Shown piece by piece: positions 8,015 through 17,186 of a stretch of DNA of 64,000 bases (position 1 is the stretch's first letter; the number at the start of each line of letters is the position of its first letter). The notes beneath the pieces are model-generated. The model searched no databases, was not told where the DNA came from, and saw nothing but the letters and a program-made list of their open reading frames with translations. The position numbers and the translations under genes are program-made. This stretch comes from Desulforhopalus sp. IMCC35007 (GTDB taxonomy: Bacteria > Desulfobacterota > Desulfobulbia > Desulfobulbales > Desulfocapsaceae): the NCBI RefSeq assembly GCF_005116575.1, contig NZ_SWCN01000002.1, positions 124,001 to 188,000 on the forward strand, given 5' to 3'.

Positions 8015-10849
8015 TCAGTTTTTGTTGAGGGTAACTTGTCGAGCAATTATTTTAGCAATTGCCTGCAAAAAAGCAATTTTTGTATAGGGTTTACTCAACA
8101 CCTCACTAAAACCAAACTCTTTATAATGAGCGAGCACCGGGTCCTCAGCGTAACCGCTTGAGACGATAAGCTGAGCTTTAGGGTCTATCTCTTTGATGCG
8201 AGCAGCGGCTTCCTGGCCACCCATTGCACCTGGTACGGTGAGATCAAGTATTGTCACATCGTATGGGTTGCCTGAAGTTAGTGCCGCCTGGTACTCATAA
8301 ATTGCCTCTTCACCCCTGACGACTGTGGTTATCTGTGCTCCCGATTTTTCACCCATCTTGCGCGTGAGTTTAAGGATTTCCTTTTCGTCATCCATGATCA
8401 GAATACGACAGTTGGTGAGATCATTGAGCACGATGTTTGCCGGTGCACTTTGGGATGCTGTGCTTTTGCGTATGGCAGGCAGGTAGAGGGTAAAAGTTGT
8501 TCCCTGTCCCTGGATCGAATCCACCTGGATGTGTCCCTTATGTTTTACCATGATGGAGTAGGTGGATGCCAGACCCAGGCCGCTTCCGGTCTGCTTGGTG
8601 GTAAAATATGGATCAAAGATTCTCTGCAGATGTTTTGACTCAATGCCTGTTCCTGAATCGGCGAGCGTAACACACACATAATCTCCAGCCTGAAGAGGAA
8701 GAGAAGAGTTCTGGTCCACTGCAACATTATTCAATTTGATCTCGATATGGCCTCCTCCGGGCATTGCCTGTTTGGCATTAAGGAAGAGGTTTGATAAAAC
8801 CTGGCCAATTTGGCCTTTATCAACATTGGCAAGCCAGAGGTCGGGAGCTGCTTGTATTTCTGGGAGAACATTGCTTCCGGCAAGATCAAAATTGATGGTT
8901 TCTTTAACAAGAGTGAGGAGTTGTGTATGTTCCTTGACCGGCTCTCCGCCTTTGGAAAAGGTGAGTAACTGCTGGGTCAGGCGGGTGGCCCGGGTCAGTG
9001 AACGACCCGCCCGGTCCAGGTATTCATAGGCTTGATGGTCCTGATCGGTCAGCTCTTTTGCGATTTCTATATTGCCGAATAAACCCATGAGTATGTTGTT
9101 GAAATCGTGTGCAATACCACCAGCAAGGGTGCCGATGGATCTGAGCTTATTCATCTTGAGAAGTTCTTCTTCGGCGAGTTTCTGCTGATGTATATCGTTG
9201 AAAAAAATGAGATATTTGTCGTTGTTGATAAAGCCTATCTCTATGGAAGAAAAAAGTCGTGAACCGTTTTTATGGATAAATTCAGGGGTAATCTTACTGC
9301 TGCCGGATTGTAAAGCCTTGGTTAATTTTTGACTCAGTTCGTCGTGATAGCTGTGGATGAGGAGTTCTTTGAGTTCTTTGTGAAGGAGTTCATCTTCTGT
9401 AAAGCCACTGAATTCAGACATTTTCTTATTCACGTGGATGAATTGGTGCCTGAGGTTGAGGACAGCTACCCCAATAGGTGCTTTGGCTATATATTGAGCC
9501 AGTTGATGCTCGTTTTCCCGGAGTTTCTGCTGAATCCTATAACGGCTGGTGATATTTCGAAAAACGAGGATAACTCCAAAAATATTGCCTTGTTCATCTT
9601 TTATGGGGGCTGCTGAATCGTCAATGATATACTCTGTTCCGTCTGAGGAAAGCAGAGTCGGGTGGTGTGGATGATTTATGGTGTTTGAGGTGGTTACAAC
9701 CTCGGCAACGGGATTATCCAGCGGCTCTCTGGTCGTGGTGTCAATAATTTTGAAAACTGCTGCCAAGGGCTTATGTAAGGCCTTTTCCATGCTGCAGCCA
9801 ATAAGACGTTCCGCGACGGGATTCATGCCTGTGATGATACCTTTGGCGTCGGTGGCTATTACTCCATCACCAATGGAATTGAGTGTTGTTATATAATTTT
9901 TCCGGCTTTGAAGTATGTCTCTGGTTCGCTGGCGCACATTTTTTTTCAAACTGATATTCCATCCCCAGAAAATAGCAAGCAGGGTGGTTATACAGAGAAT
10001 GACCCCAAGCAGGGCAGTCAGAAGGGTACGCGAAACAAATCTATTTTCTGAATGCCCCAGCCACTTCTGATAGAGTTGGCGTGTTATCCGGGGGGGGATC
10101 TGGTCCACTGCTTTTTCCAGAATTGCCGAGAGGATGGGATCCTGTAGTGAAGCCGCAGCGGAAAGCCGGTTCAGATAGCCGCTTTCTCCTGTAATCTTCA
10201 GGTTGCTGATGCCCTGGTTTTCAATGAGAAAGGAGGCGTACATCTGGTTGATGACCATGGCGTCATAGATTCCGGCGGATACCCCCTGTAAGCCTACCCT
10301 GTTATCGGCAACCTGGCTTATGTGAAAATCAGGGAATTTTTCTGCGAGAAAATCATTGATGGCGTAATTGGCCACGGTGCAGATTCTTTTACCCTGAAGA
10401 TCTGTGGTATGTTCTATGGCAGAAGAACGCTGACTGACAATCACGTAGGGTACTTTTATAAATGGGTCTGTAAAACTCAGGTATTGTTGTCTTTCTCTTG
10501 TTGGAGCGATACCAACAATAATAAAGTTGTGATGAATTTTGGAATATTCAATGAGCTCATCCCACTCAGCAAAATTATGAAAGATAAAGCTTGTGCCAAT
10601 ATTTTTTTCAATCAGGCTGAGAAAATCTACGAGAAGCCCTTTGTAGGAGCCATCGGTGTCATGGTAGGCGTTGGGCGGGGCCTCATAGCCAAAGAGTACC
10701 TCAACCGTGCCAGTATGTGCCGCCAGCCACTGCAATTCTTCCGAGGTAAAAATTTGAGGAGATAGCCTGCCGCAGCCATTCAAGAGGATAAGAAAAAGGC
10801 CAAGCAGAACGGGAAAGAAGGATTTTAGAGGTAAAGATTTTGTCAGCAT
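8015..10849 (-). CDS. Hybrid sensor histidine kinase with periplasmic solute-binding sensor and two PAS domains
   Basis: A 944-residue membrane sensor. The order is: signal segment ending in LNGC (a possible lipobox, about residue 26), SBP_bac_3-type ligand-binding domain (about 35-270), one transmembrane helix (about 280-300), PAS (320-440), PAS (445-560), HisKA with H581 in GGIAHDFNN, HATPase (DSGTGIESKHLQ, GSGLGLAS), and a C-terminal receiver domain with Asp in VTILDLTVP. The sensor family binds small solutes such as amino acids, but the ligand here is unknown. An upstream TTG at 10879 is in frame; I chose the ATG at 10849. A TATAAT-like -10 hexamer lies about 35 bases upstream of it (10882-10887). 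Confidence 0.93.
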   Translation of the reverse strand: MLTKSLPLKSFFPVLLGLFLILLNGCGRLSPQIFTSEELQWLAAHTGTVEVLFGYEAPPNAYHDTDGSYKGLLVDFLSLIEKNIGTSFIFHNFAEWDELIEYSKIHHNFIIVGIAPTRERQQYLSFTDPFIKVPYVIVSQRSSAIEHTTDLQGKRICTVANYAINDFLAEKFPDFHISQVADNRVGLQGVSAGIYDAMVINQMYASFLIENQGISNLKITGESGYLNRLSAAASLQDPILSAILEKAVDQIPPRITRQLYQKWLGHSENRFVSRTLLTALLGVILCITTLLAIFWGWNISLKKNVRQRTRDILQSRKNYITTLNSIGDGVIATDAKGIITGMNPVAERLIGCSMEKALHKPLAAVFKIIDTTTREPLDNPVAEVVTTSNTINHPHHPTLLSSDGTEYIIDDSAAPIKDEQGNIFGVILVFRNITSRYRIQQKLRENEHQLAQYIAKAPIGVAVLNLRHQFIHVNKKMSEFSGFTEDELLHKELKELLIHSYHDELSQKLTKALQSGSSKITPEFIHKNGSRLFSSIEIGFINNDKYLIFFNDIHQQKLAEEELLKMNKLRSIGTLAGGIAHDFNNILMGLFGNIEIAKELTDQDHQAYEYLDRAGRSLTRATRLTQQLLTFSKGGEPVKEHTQLLTLVKETINFDLAGSNVLPEIQAAPDLWLANVDKGQIGQVLSNLFLNAKQAMPGGGHIEIKLNNVAVDQNSSLPLQAGDYVCVTLADSGTGIESKHLQRIFDPYFTTKQTGSGLGLASTYSIMVKHKGHIQVDSIQGQGTTFTLYLPAIRKSTASQSAPANIVLNDLTNCRILIMDDEKEILKLTRKMGEKSGAQITTVVRGEEAIYEYQAALTSGNPYDVTILDLTVPGAMGGQEAAARIKEIDPKAQLIVSSGYAEDPVLAHYKEFGFSEVLSKPYTKIAFLQAIAKIIARQVTLNKN

Positions 10850-10936
10850 CGTTTCAACCAGAGTGAAAAAACATATCAATGCATTATATATCCCTACCGG
10901 TTATTGAAAAAACTAAGGTGGCAGGTGTGCCGCGTT

Positions 10937-11146
10937 CTATAGCTCTTTGGATATATTCGGGTCAGGCTGGTCTTCTTCTGGACTGGGAAGGTCGTCGAGA
11001 ACAACTCCCGTACCATGGCAATCGGGGCAGTCTTCCCAGGTTAGCATAAACCTGCTGGCCCCGCCGAAAAATGATGTCTGTCCAGATCCGCCACAACCGA
11101 TACATGGAGTTGATTTTTTGGGTGGTTGAGAAGGATTGTTATCCAT
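10937..11146 (-). CDS. Small DnaJ-type zinc-finger-like protein
   Basis: A 69-residue protein with two CxxCxGxG-type half fingers (CIGCGGSGQ near residue 16 and CPDCHGTG near residue 40), the repeat found in the cysteine-rich region of DnaJ, plus an acidic tail. It has no J domain. It probably binds one zinc ion. Partner and role are unknown. It sits immediately upstream of the hybrid kinase on the same strand, with a possible promoter between them. Confidence 0.7.
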   Translation of the reverse strand: MDNNPSQPPKKSTPCIGCGGSGQTSFFGGASRFMLTWEDCPDCHGTGVVLDDLPSPEEDQPDPNISKEL

Positions 11147-11339
11147 TTTATGCTGTTATTATGTTGAAAATGCTTATAGATTAAACCTGATTGTTTCTTT
11201 TTTCACTATTATATCACCGAATGTACCATGAAGCGAGAAACGTGAGGATTTTTTGTGTTGCACTCGTCTGAATGAATGGTTGAAACTCAAGTTTGTAATT
11301 TAAATTAGAAAAATTATTCCCTGAGAGGAGGAATGTGGG

Positions 11340-11999
11340 ATGGGTAAAAAGTCGGCGTATATTCTGTTGAAAATTACAATTGTTCTCTGTTGTGCCTCAA
11401 TGCTTGTAAGCTGTTCCAGCACGTACTACAGCGCCATGGAAAAAGTTGGCAAACATAAAAGAGATATCATGGTTGACCGGGTTGAAGGGGCAAGGGACTC
11501 GCAGGCCGAAGCACAGCAACAGTTCAAATCGGCTCTCGAGCAATTCGATTCTGTCGTTAAGCTGGAAGAGACGGATCTGAAGAAAGCCTACGACAGCCTC
11601 AGTAAGGAGTATGAAAAAAGTGACGCTGCAGCAACCAAGGTATCCGAGAGGATAGATAAGGTTGAATCTGTAGCAGGTGACCTCTTTGATGAATGGGCCG
11701 ATGAACTGGATGAATATCAGAATAAGGAACTGCGCAGATCCAGTAAAAAACAGCTTGATCGAACCAAAGACCGCTACAAGGAAATGATTGCCTCAATGCA
11801 TCAGGCCGAAGCAAGCATGGAGCCTGTTTTAAAGATATTTAGGGATAATGTCTTGTTCTTAAAGCATAATCTCAACGCTCAGGCTATCGGTTCACTACAG
11901 GGCGAGTTTACCAATTTAAAAGGTGAGATCGATAGTCTGGTTAAAAAAATGAATACCGCTATTGAGTCGTCAAATCAGTTTATTGCCGATATAAAGTAG
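11340..11999 (+). CDS. DUF2959-family lipoprotein
   Basis: A 219-residue protein with a lipoprotein signal peptide (lipobox LVSC, Cys at about residue 25) followed by an almost wholly helical, coiled-coil-rich domain (KVGKHKRDIMVDRVEGAR, QAEAQQQFKSALEQF). This pattern identifies the DUF2959 family, whose function is not established. The start has GAGGAGG 9-12 bases upstream. The metallopeptidase gene begins 27 bases downstream, so the pair may form an operon. Confidence 0.85.
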   Translation: MGKKSAYILLKITIVLCCASMLVSCSSTYYSAMEKVGKHKRDIMVDRVEGARDSQAEAQQQFKSALEQFDSVVKLEETDLKKAYDSLSKEYEKSDAAATKVSERIDKVESVAGDLFDEWADELDEYQNKELRRSSKKQLDRTKDRYKEMIASMHQAEASMEPVLKIFRDNVLFLKHNLNAQAIGSLQGEFTNLKGEIDSLVKKMNTAIESSNQFIADIK

Positions 12000-12026
12000 C
12001 CGATTATCTGTGTGAGGTAGAAACCT

Positions 12027-12872
12027 ATGCGTTGGAAAACAGGACGACGAAGCAGCAATGTAGAGGACAGGAGAGGTCGCAGGATTTCTGGCGGTGGTAT
12101 AAAAGGAGGCGGGATTGGTATTGTCCTGCTTGCCCTGGTTGGCATGTATTTTGGTATTGATCCGTCAATTATTCTCAACTCAAACCTTCTGCAGGATGGG
12201 GGAACCCAGCAGCAGACAGAGCGGGTCGCTAATCCCCAAGAGGATCGTCTAGCAGATTTTGTTTCGGTGGTGCTGGCAGATACAGAAGACACCTGGGAAA
12301 CAATTTTCAGGGAGGCGGGCAGTACCTATGAGAAACCGAAACTGATTCTCTTTACAGGTTCGGTGAAATCTGCCTGTGGTTATGCCCAGTCAGCTACCGG
12401 TCCATTTTACTGTCCGGCGGACAGGAATGTCTATATCGACCTCGGTTTTTATAAAGAACTCAAGAACAAGCTCAATGCCCCGGGGGACTTTGCCCAGGCC
12501 TATGTGGTGGCCCATGAAATCGGCCACCATGTGCAAAATTTGCTGGGGATAAGCGGGAAGGTTCAGGCAAGACGTGCCTCAATCTCAGAGAATGACTACA
12601 ACAAGCTATCTGTGAAACTGGAACTCCAGGCGGATTGCCTCGCCGGGGTCTGGGCCAATCATGCCAACCGGGTACGAAATATTCTGGAGCCCGGTGATGT
12701 GGAAGAAGCTCTTAACGCCGCCAGCATGATAGGTGATGATCATCTGCAGAAACAGGCAAGGGGTTATGTGGTACCGGATTCATTCACCCACGGCAGCTCT
12801 GCCCAAAGGGTCCAGTGGTTCCGTACCGGGCTGCAGAGCGGTAACATTAACAGCTGTAATACCTTCCAGTAA
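12027..12872 (+). CDS. YpfJ-type neutral zinc metallopeptidase
   Basis: A 281-residue membrane-anchored protein of the YpfJ/neutral zinc metallopeptidase family. The basic N-terminus is followed by a Gly-rich stretch and one transmembrane segment (about residues 30-48). The catalytic domain has CxxG-type strands (SACGYAQSATGPFYCPAD), the zinc motif AHEIGHHVQNLLG near residue 165, and LELQADCLAGVWA, which supplies the third ligand. Substrates are not known. It is followed by a hairpin terminator at 12886. Confidence 0.92.
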   Translation: MRWKTGRRSSNVEDRRGRRISGGGIKGGGIGIVLLALVGMYFGIDPSIILNSNLLQDGGTQQQTERVANPQEDRLADFVSVVLADTEDTWETIFREAGSTYEKPKLILFTGSVKSACGYAQSATGPFYCPADRNVYIDLGFYKELKNKLNAPGDFAQAYVVAHEIGHHVQNLLGISGKVQARRASISENDYNKLSVKLELQADCLAGVWANHANRVRNILEPGDVEEALNAASMIGDDHLQKQARGYVVPDSFTHGSSAQRVQWFRTGLQSGNINSCNTFQ

Positions 12873-12885
12873 TCTGTTAATCCCA

Positions 12886-12918
12886 AAAGCGGCCACACTT
12901 GTGTAGCCGCTTTCTTTT
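12886..12918. terminator. Bidirectional hairpin terminator
   Basis: The stem AAAGCGGC/GCCGCTTT extends through ACAC/GTGT with one C-A mismatch and a TT loop, and is followed by a T-rich run. It sits between the convergent YpfJ-type and SLC13 genes. Confidence 0.85.
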
Positions 12919-12925
12919 ATTCTGC

Positions 12926-14701
12926 TTAAAAAGGCCAGATATACGGAATAAAAAGGGTCGAGGTAATAACCACGAAGGCGTTGAGAGGCAGCCCAAGTTT
13001 CATATAGTCCATAAAACGGTAGCCCCCGGGACCGTAGACCATCAGATTGGTCTGGTAGCCAACGGGTGTTGCAAAGCAGGCGCTCGCTCCAAAACAGATC
13101 CCTACGATAAAAGGTTTCGGGTCAACCCCTATACCAAGTGCCGTGGAGATTGCAATGGGCAGAAGCAGAACGGCGGTTGCGTTATTGCTGAGAATCTGGG
13201 TACAGATGGAGGTGAGCAGGATAATGGCCCCCAGAACGATCAGCGGAGAAGATCCGGCAAAGAGGCTGATAAACGTTTCCGCGTAGAATTGGCTTGCCCC
13301 TGTTTTCTGCATCCCGACACCAAGGGCAATGGTACCTGCTATCAGAAGCAGTACATCCCCCTGCAGGGCTCTATAGGCATCACGCATCTGCAGGCAACCT
13401 GTTATAATCATTAAAAATGCAGCGGTAAGGGCACAGGTCATGATATCTGCAAGACCCAAAGTAGCTGTACCTACCATGCCGATAAAATTGAGAATCGACC
13501 AGGCAGCCTTTTTTTTGTGTAACAGTTCCTCGTAAACATCCTCGATAACGATATATTGTGTATCTGACCGGATTGACTCAAGCTTTGATTCGTGACACCA
13601 GACAAGGAGGATGTCTCCGGTCTGGAGTCGAACATCGTGAATCTGTTTTTCGGAGATATGCAGATTGGAGCGCTTCAAGGCAATGATGTGTATCTCAGAG
13701 TCACGCGCCAGGTCAGTGTGCTGTATTTTTTGTCCTCTCAGGGAGGAATGGGGAGAGACGATAAGTTCCACTACAATGGGCGCATCTTTCTGGGCACCAA
13801 GAACAAGATCTTTTTCCGAGGTGGGCAGGTCGACCTGTTCATTGCGGAGAATTGCCACGAGGTCGTTGAGGGAGCCTTTTACCAGCAGGATATCATCCTC
13901 GCAGGTCATACGTTTATCCCGTACCGGGTGATAAATGTTTGATTTATTAATGAGTTCAATGACATTTATAGATGGATATCCAGCAGCAAATAACTCATCA
14001 GGGTTTTTGCCGATGAGGTTACTTTTTTCCGGGATTTTTAGTTCAGCAAGATATTTCCTGTGATCTCCGTCTTTGAGTTGGCAGGTAGGGTTGGCCAGAT
14101 CCGGCAACACCTTGGGGGCGATGAAATAGAGGAGGATAATTCCAATAACAGCAATGGGAACCCCAAGAGTCGACAGCTCAAACATGGTAAGCCCGGCATA
14201 TCCGTTGGTGACACTGAGATCACTGATAATTATGTTTGTGGATGTGCCGATTAGGGTACAGGTACCGGCCAGAATAGAGGCATAGGAAACGGGGATGAGG
14301 AATTTGGAAGGGCTGAGTCCAAATTCGCAGCACATGCTCATAACCACCGGGATAAAAAGTATCACAACGGGAGTGTTGTTAATGAAAGCCGAGGCCACTG
14401 CCACGGAAACCAGGATTATGATCAGGGCAAGTTTATGATTGCCTTTGGCCATTTGAATGATTTTCCTGCCAAGAAATTCCACTCCGCCAGTGCGCATCAT
14501 CCCTTTGGAGACAACAAACATGGCCCCAACAGTGATGAGTGCAGGGTTGGCAAAACCGCTGATCGCCTCTTTGGGTGTGAGAATTCTACTGATAACCAGA
14601 AGTACCATGATGCCGATGGCGGTGAGGTCAACAGAAATTTTCTCAGTGATGAGAAGGTAGAGGGTAATGAGCAGTATCGTAGAAATAATCCAGATATCCA
14701 T
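12926..14701 (-). CDS. SLC13/DASS-family anion permease with RCK_C domains
   Basis: A 591-residue inner-membrane transporter of the ion-transporter superfamily. Two sets of hydrophobic helices (about 1-200 and 400-590) carry the hallmark asparagine motifs AFINNTPVVILF and ILSNNATAVLLLP, and SNT-like loops (LIGTSTNIIISDL). Between them lie two cytosolic TrkA_C/RCK_C domains (about 210-290 and 300-380), seen in DASS-like permeases thought to move sulfate, dicarboxylates or other anions. The substrate is unassigned. The gene is monocistronic. A second permease of the same architecture lies at 38367. Confidence 0.9.
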   Translation of the reverse strand: MDIWIISTILLITLYLLITEKISVDLTAIGIMVLLVISRILTPKEAISGFANPALITVGAMFVVSKGMMRTGGVEFLGRKIIQMAKGNHKLALIIILVSVAVASAFINNTPVVILFIPVVMSMCCEFGLSPSKFLIPVSYASILAGTCTLIGTSTNIIISDLSVTNGYAGLTMFELSTLGVPIAVIGIILLYFIAPKVLPDLANPTCQLKDGDHRKYLAELKIPEKSNLIGKNPDELFAAGYPSINVIELINKSNIYHPVRDKRMTCEDDILLVKGSLNDLVAILRNEQVDLPTSEKDLVLGAQKDAPIVVELIVSPHSSLRGQKIQHTDLARDSEIHIIALKRSNLHISEKQIHDVRLQTGDILLVWCHESKLESIRSDTQYIVIEDVYEELLHKKKAAWSILNFIGMVGTATLGLADIMTCALTAAFLMIITGCLQMRDAYRALQGDVLLLIAGTIALGVGMQKTGASQFYAETFISLFAGSSPLIVLGAIILLTSICTQILSNNATAVLLLPIAISTALGIGVDPKPFIVGICFGASACFATPVGYQTNLMVYGPGGYRFMDYMKLGLPLNAFVVITSTLFIPYIWPF

Positions 14702-15054
14702 ATGAATTTGATGGGTTTTCAGGTTGATGGGAGAATATCGCTCCTTGTTATTTTAGGGGTGATTGTAATCTTTGTCTAGTAACAGTACCTGTACCACCCG
14801 ACTCAGGTCATTAGAAATAAGTTGATGCTATGGCCCCTCTACACTAGGATGCTCTGACGCTTCCAGAGTGACATGAGCGACATATTTGTTTCTGGTGGCT
14901 CAACACCTGCCAGGAAAATGATATTGCACCTAAAAATTGCATTCTCTGTTTTGAGCTTTTAAATTGGATCATTTTTTCAAAATGATGCACCAACCACTTG
15001 CAATATTTAGGTTTTATAATAAAAACGAGTATTTTTTACGAGGACACCTTTTTA
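14702..15054. other. Divergent intergenic region
   Basis: About 350 AT-rich bases between the divergent permease and GT10 genes. The only clear structure is a perfect 8-bp inverted repeat, ATCATTTT/AAAATGAT with a 3-base spacer, at 14968-14986, about 70 bases before the GT10 start. It could be an operator. No convincing gene is present. Confidence 0.5.
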
Positions 15055-16200
15055 ATGAAATTTTTTTCATTTAATAATCTGGACGGCAAGCTTGGGGACC
15101 AGAATATATCGCTTGGAAAATGGGGTGAACCCACTATTCGAGTAAAGTTTATGCACAGGGGACTGAGACGGGGCCGCTCGTCGGAAGGCTTTCTCCGTCA
15201 ATTTCCAGGTCTTTTCCCACAGTGGGGAAACTGCATTTTTGATTTTGATATTGATTGCACGGCGTACGACTGGCTGGTTGTCTATCAGGATCTGCCACCA
15301 AGCGGGAATTTCTTTACGGAAGAAAAACTGCTTTGTCCAAGAGAAAAAACCCTGCTCATAACCGGGGAACCTTCTTCCATTACAGTCTTTGGTAAGGATT
15401 ATCTCAAGCAGTTCGGGGCGGTCATCACTTTTCAGGAACCATGGGCAATGCGCCATCCAAACGTCATTTACCACCATCCCGGTCTGATCTGGCATTACGG
15501 TCTGCCCTTTGGTGACGGCTCCTATATAACCTGGGATCAGATGGCAGAGGCGCGGCCGCCCCAAAAGAGTAAGTTACTCTCAACGGTATGTTCCCAGCGT
15601 ACAGGGAATGTGACCCTGCACTCCACACGGGTCGCTTTTACCTGGCGGCTCAAAGATGAGATTCCTGAACTTGATATCTATGGTCACGGGGTCAACCCGA
15701 TGAATGACAAGGCTGAAGTACTTGATCCGTATCAGTTTCATATAGCCGTTGAAAATCATGTATATGATCACCATTTAACCGAAAAACTGCCCGATGCTTT
15801 TCTTGGCTATACGCTGCCGTTTTATCACGGTGCTCCCAACGCCCAGGACTACTTTCCTAAAGAGAGTTTTATCGCCATTGATATCAACGATTACAAACGA
15901 TCCTGCGAGATCATCAAGTCGCATCTGGCAAATAATGAATATGAAGATCGTCTGCCCTATATTATCGAGGCAAGACGCAGGGTCCTCGAAGAGCAGAACC
16001 TGTTTGGCATTCTCAGCAGTAAGATAGCCGAGCAGGATGCAAAGATAAGCAGGGAAACCATGGGCAGGGTTATTCGCAATCGTTCAACAATGCGGATAAA
16101 AAACCCCCTGGCGGGGCTGAGAAGTCTCAGTGAAAAAGTAGCAACCAAAACCTATCACCGTCTCACCTTTAAATCGAGGAACAAACCCCGGGGCTTATAA
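15055..16200 (+). CDS. GT10 (alpha-fucosyltransferase-like) glycosyltransferase
   Basis: A 381-residue cytoplasmic glycosyltransferase. The C-terminal half holds the GT10 donor-binding signature: YQFHIAVENHVYDHHLTEKL, then DAFLGYTLPFYHGAPNAQDY and FPKESFIAID, equivalent to the FENS...DYVTEK...GAPN..YFP motif of fucosyltransferases. The N-terminal acceptor domain is divergent. The sugar donor and acceptor (LPS O-chain or other glycan) are not evident because no other glycan genes adjoin it. I chose the ATG at 15055, which has an upstream GAGG; a TTG at 14998 is in frame. Confidence 0.85.
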   Translation: MKFFSFNNLDGKLGDQNISLGKWGEPTIRVKFMHRGLRRGRSSEGFLRQFPGLFPQWGNCIFDFDIDCTAYDWLVVYQDLPPSGNFFTEEKLLCPREKTLLITGEPSSITVFGKDYLKQFGAVITFQEPWAMRHPNVIYHHPGLIWHYGLPFGDGSYITWDQMAEARPPQKSKLLSTVCSQRTGNVTLHSTRVAFTWRLKDEIPELDIYGHGVNPMNDKAEVLDPYQFHIAVENHVYDHHLTEKLPDAFLGYTLPFYHGAPNAQDYFPKESFIAIDINDYKRSCEIIKSHLANNEYEDRLPYIIEARRRVLEEQNLFGILSSKIAEQDAKISRETMGRVIRNRSTMRIKNPLAGLRSLSEKVATKTYHRLTFKSRNKPRGL

Positions 16201-16206
16201 AGAAAG

Positions 16207-16232
16207 CTACCCGCTGTAATGTACAGGGGTAG
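16207..16232. terminator. Hairpin terminator between convergent genes
   Basis: CTACCC-G-CTGT pairs with ACAG-GGGTAG around a 5-base loop. On the minus strand it is followed by a T-rich stretch. It lies between the GT10 and methyltransferase stops. Confidence 0.7.
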
Positions 16233-16242
16233 TATGGGTATT

Positions 16243-17178
16243 TTACGGGTTGAGATAGCCTGTAAGCCCGGAGGCATCAATCAGGCGGCGTATTTCAGCA
16301 ATATGTGCGGGCCTTGTGCCGCAGCAGCCTCCAACAACCGTTGCCCCTTTTTCGAGCCAGTCTGCTGCATGTCTGCCATATTGTAACGGGGTGAGATCGT
16401 CTCTATATCTCAGGAGACCGTCTGATTCTTTGTTCCCGTTGAGTTCCCAGTCTTTTGGGATGGAGGTAAAGGTGTTGGCGTATCCGCCAAACCATCTTTT
16501 TCCTGTGCTGGCTAATCGAGGTATGAGGCTGGTGATAGATTCGGGCGCACTGCATCCTCCAAGATATCCTGAAACAGGGAGATCGGCAACGAGCTGTATG
16601 GCGTCTTCTATGGTTTCACCGCTGCGCAGGGTTGCTGGCCTGTCTTCACTGAGGGCCCAGGCTATCCATACCGGTTTTCCTGTTTTACATGCGGCTCTTG
16701 CAGCAGCAAGAGCCTCCCTGCCGCTTGACATGGTTTCACAGATCAGGAGATCAACATGGGGGGTAAGGATTGCTGCCTGTTCATCATAGAGGACTTCTAT
16801 TTCATCCAGAGGACCGACAAGATCTGGACGGTAACTTCCCCTTAGTGGGGGGAGAGAGCCTGCGATAGCCACTTTTTTTCCTGTACTTTTAATTGCATGA
16901 GCTGCAAGGGTGCAGGCAAGCTCATTGAGTTCTTTAAATCTTTTTCCCAGGCCGACTCGAGTAAGATCGGAGGCGATAACACCGTAGGTATTTGTGGTGA
17001 TGATATCGGCACCAGCCTCTATAAAGTCCTGGTGAATCTGTTGTACGACCTCAGGGGCACTGAGGAGTGAGGCGGCTGACCAGATCGTCTCCGGAACCTC
17101 TACCCCGCGAAAGTGCAATTCACGTCCCATGCCACCATCAAGGAGCAGAACAGGTTTTTCTTCGAGTTGAGAGAGCAT
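16243..17178 (-). CDS. Homocysteine S-methyltransferase family protein
   Basis: A 311-residue protein of the MmuM/homocysteine methyltransferase family, which transfers a methyl group (commonly from S-methylmethionine) to homocysteine. It begins LLLDGGMGRELH, and contains DIITTNTYGV, the first zinc Cys in LGGCSAPESI and the paired zinc Cys in VVGGCCGTRPAHI near the C-terminus. No cobalamin or pterin domains are present, so it is the stand-alone type. The ATG at 17178 has a strong AGGAGG; an upstream in-frame start at 17199 would overlap the preceding gene. It is probably cotranscribed with the phosphotransferase 8 bases upstream. Confidence 0.92.
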   Translation of the reverse strand: MLSQLEEKPVLLLDGGMGRELHFRGVEVPETIWSAASLLSAPEVVQQIHQDFIEAGADIITTNTYGVIASDLTRVGLGKRFKELNELACTLAAHAIKSTGKKVAIAGSLPPLRGSYRPDLVGPLDEIEVLYDEQAAILTPHVDLLICETMSSGREALAAARAACKTGKPVWIAWALSEDRPATLRSGETIEDAIQLVADLPVSGYLGGCSAPESITSLIPRLASTGKRWFGGYANTFTSIPKDWELNGNKESDGLLRYRDDLTPLQYGRHAADWLEKGATVVGGCCGTRPAHIAEIRRLIDASGLTGYLNP

Positions 17179-17186
17179 GGTTCCTC

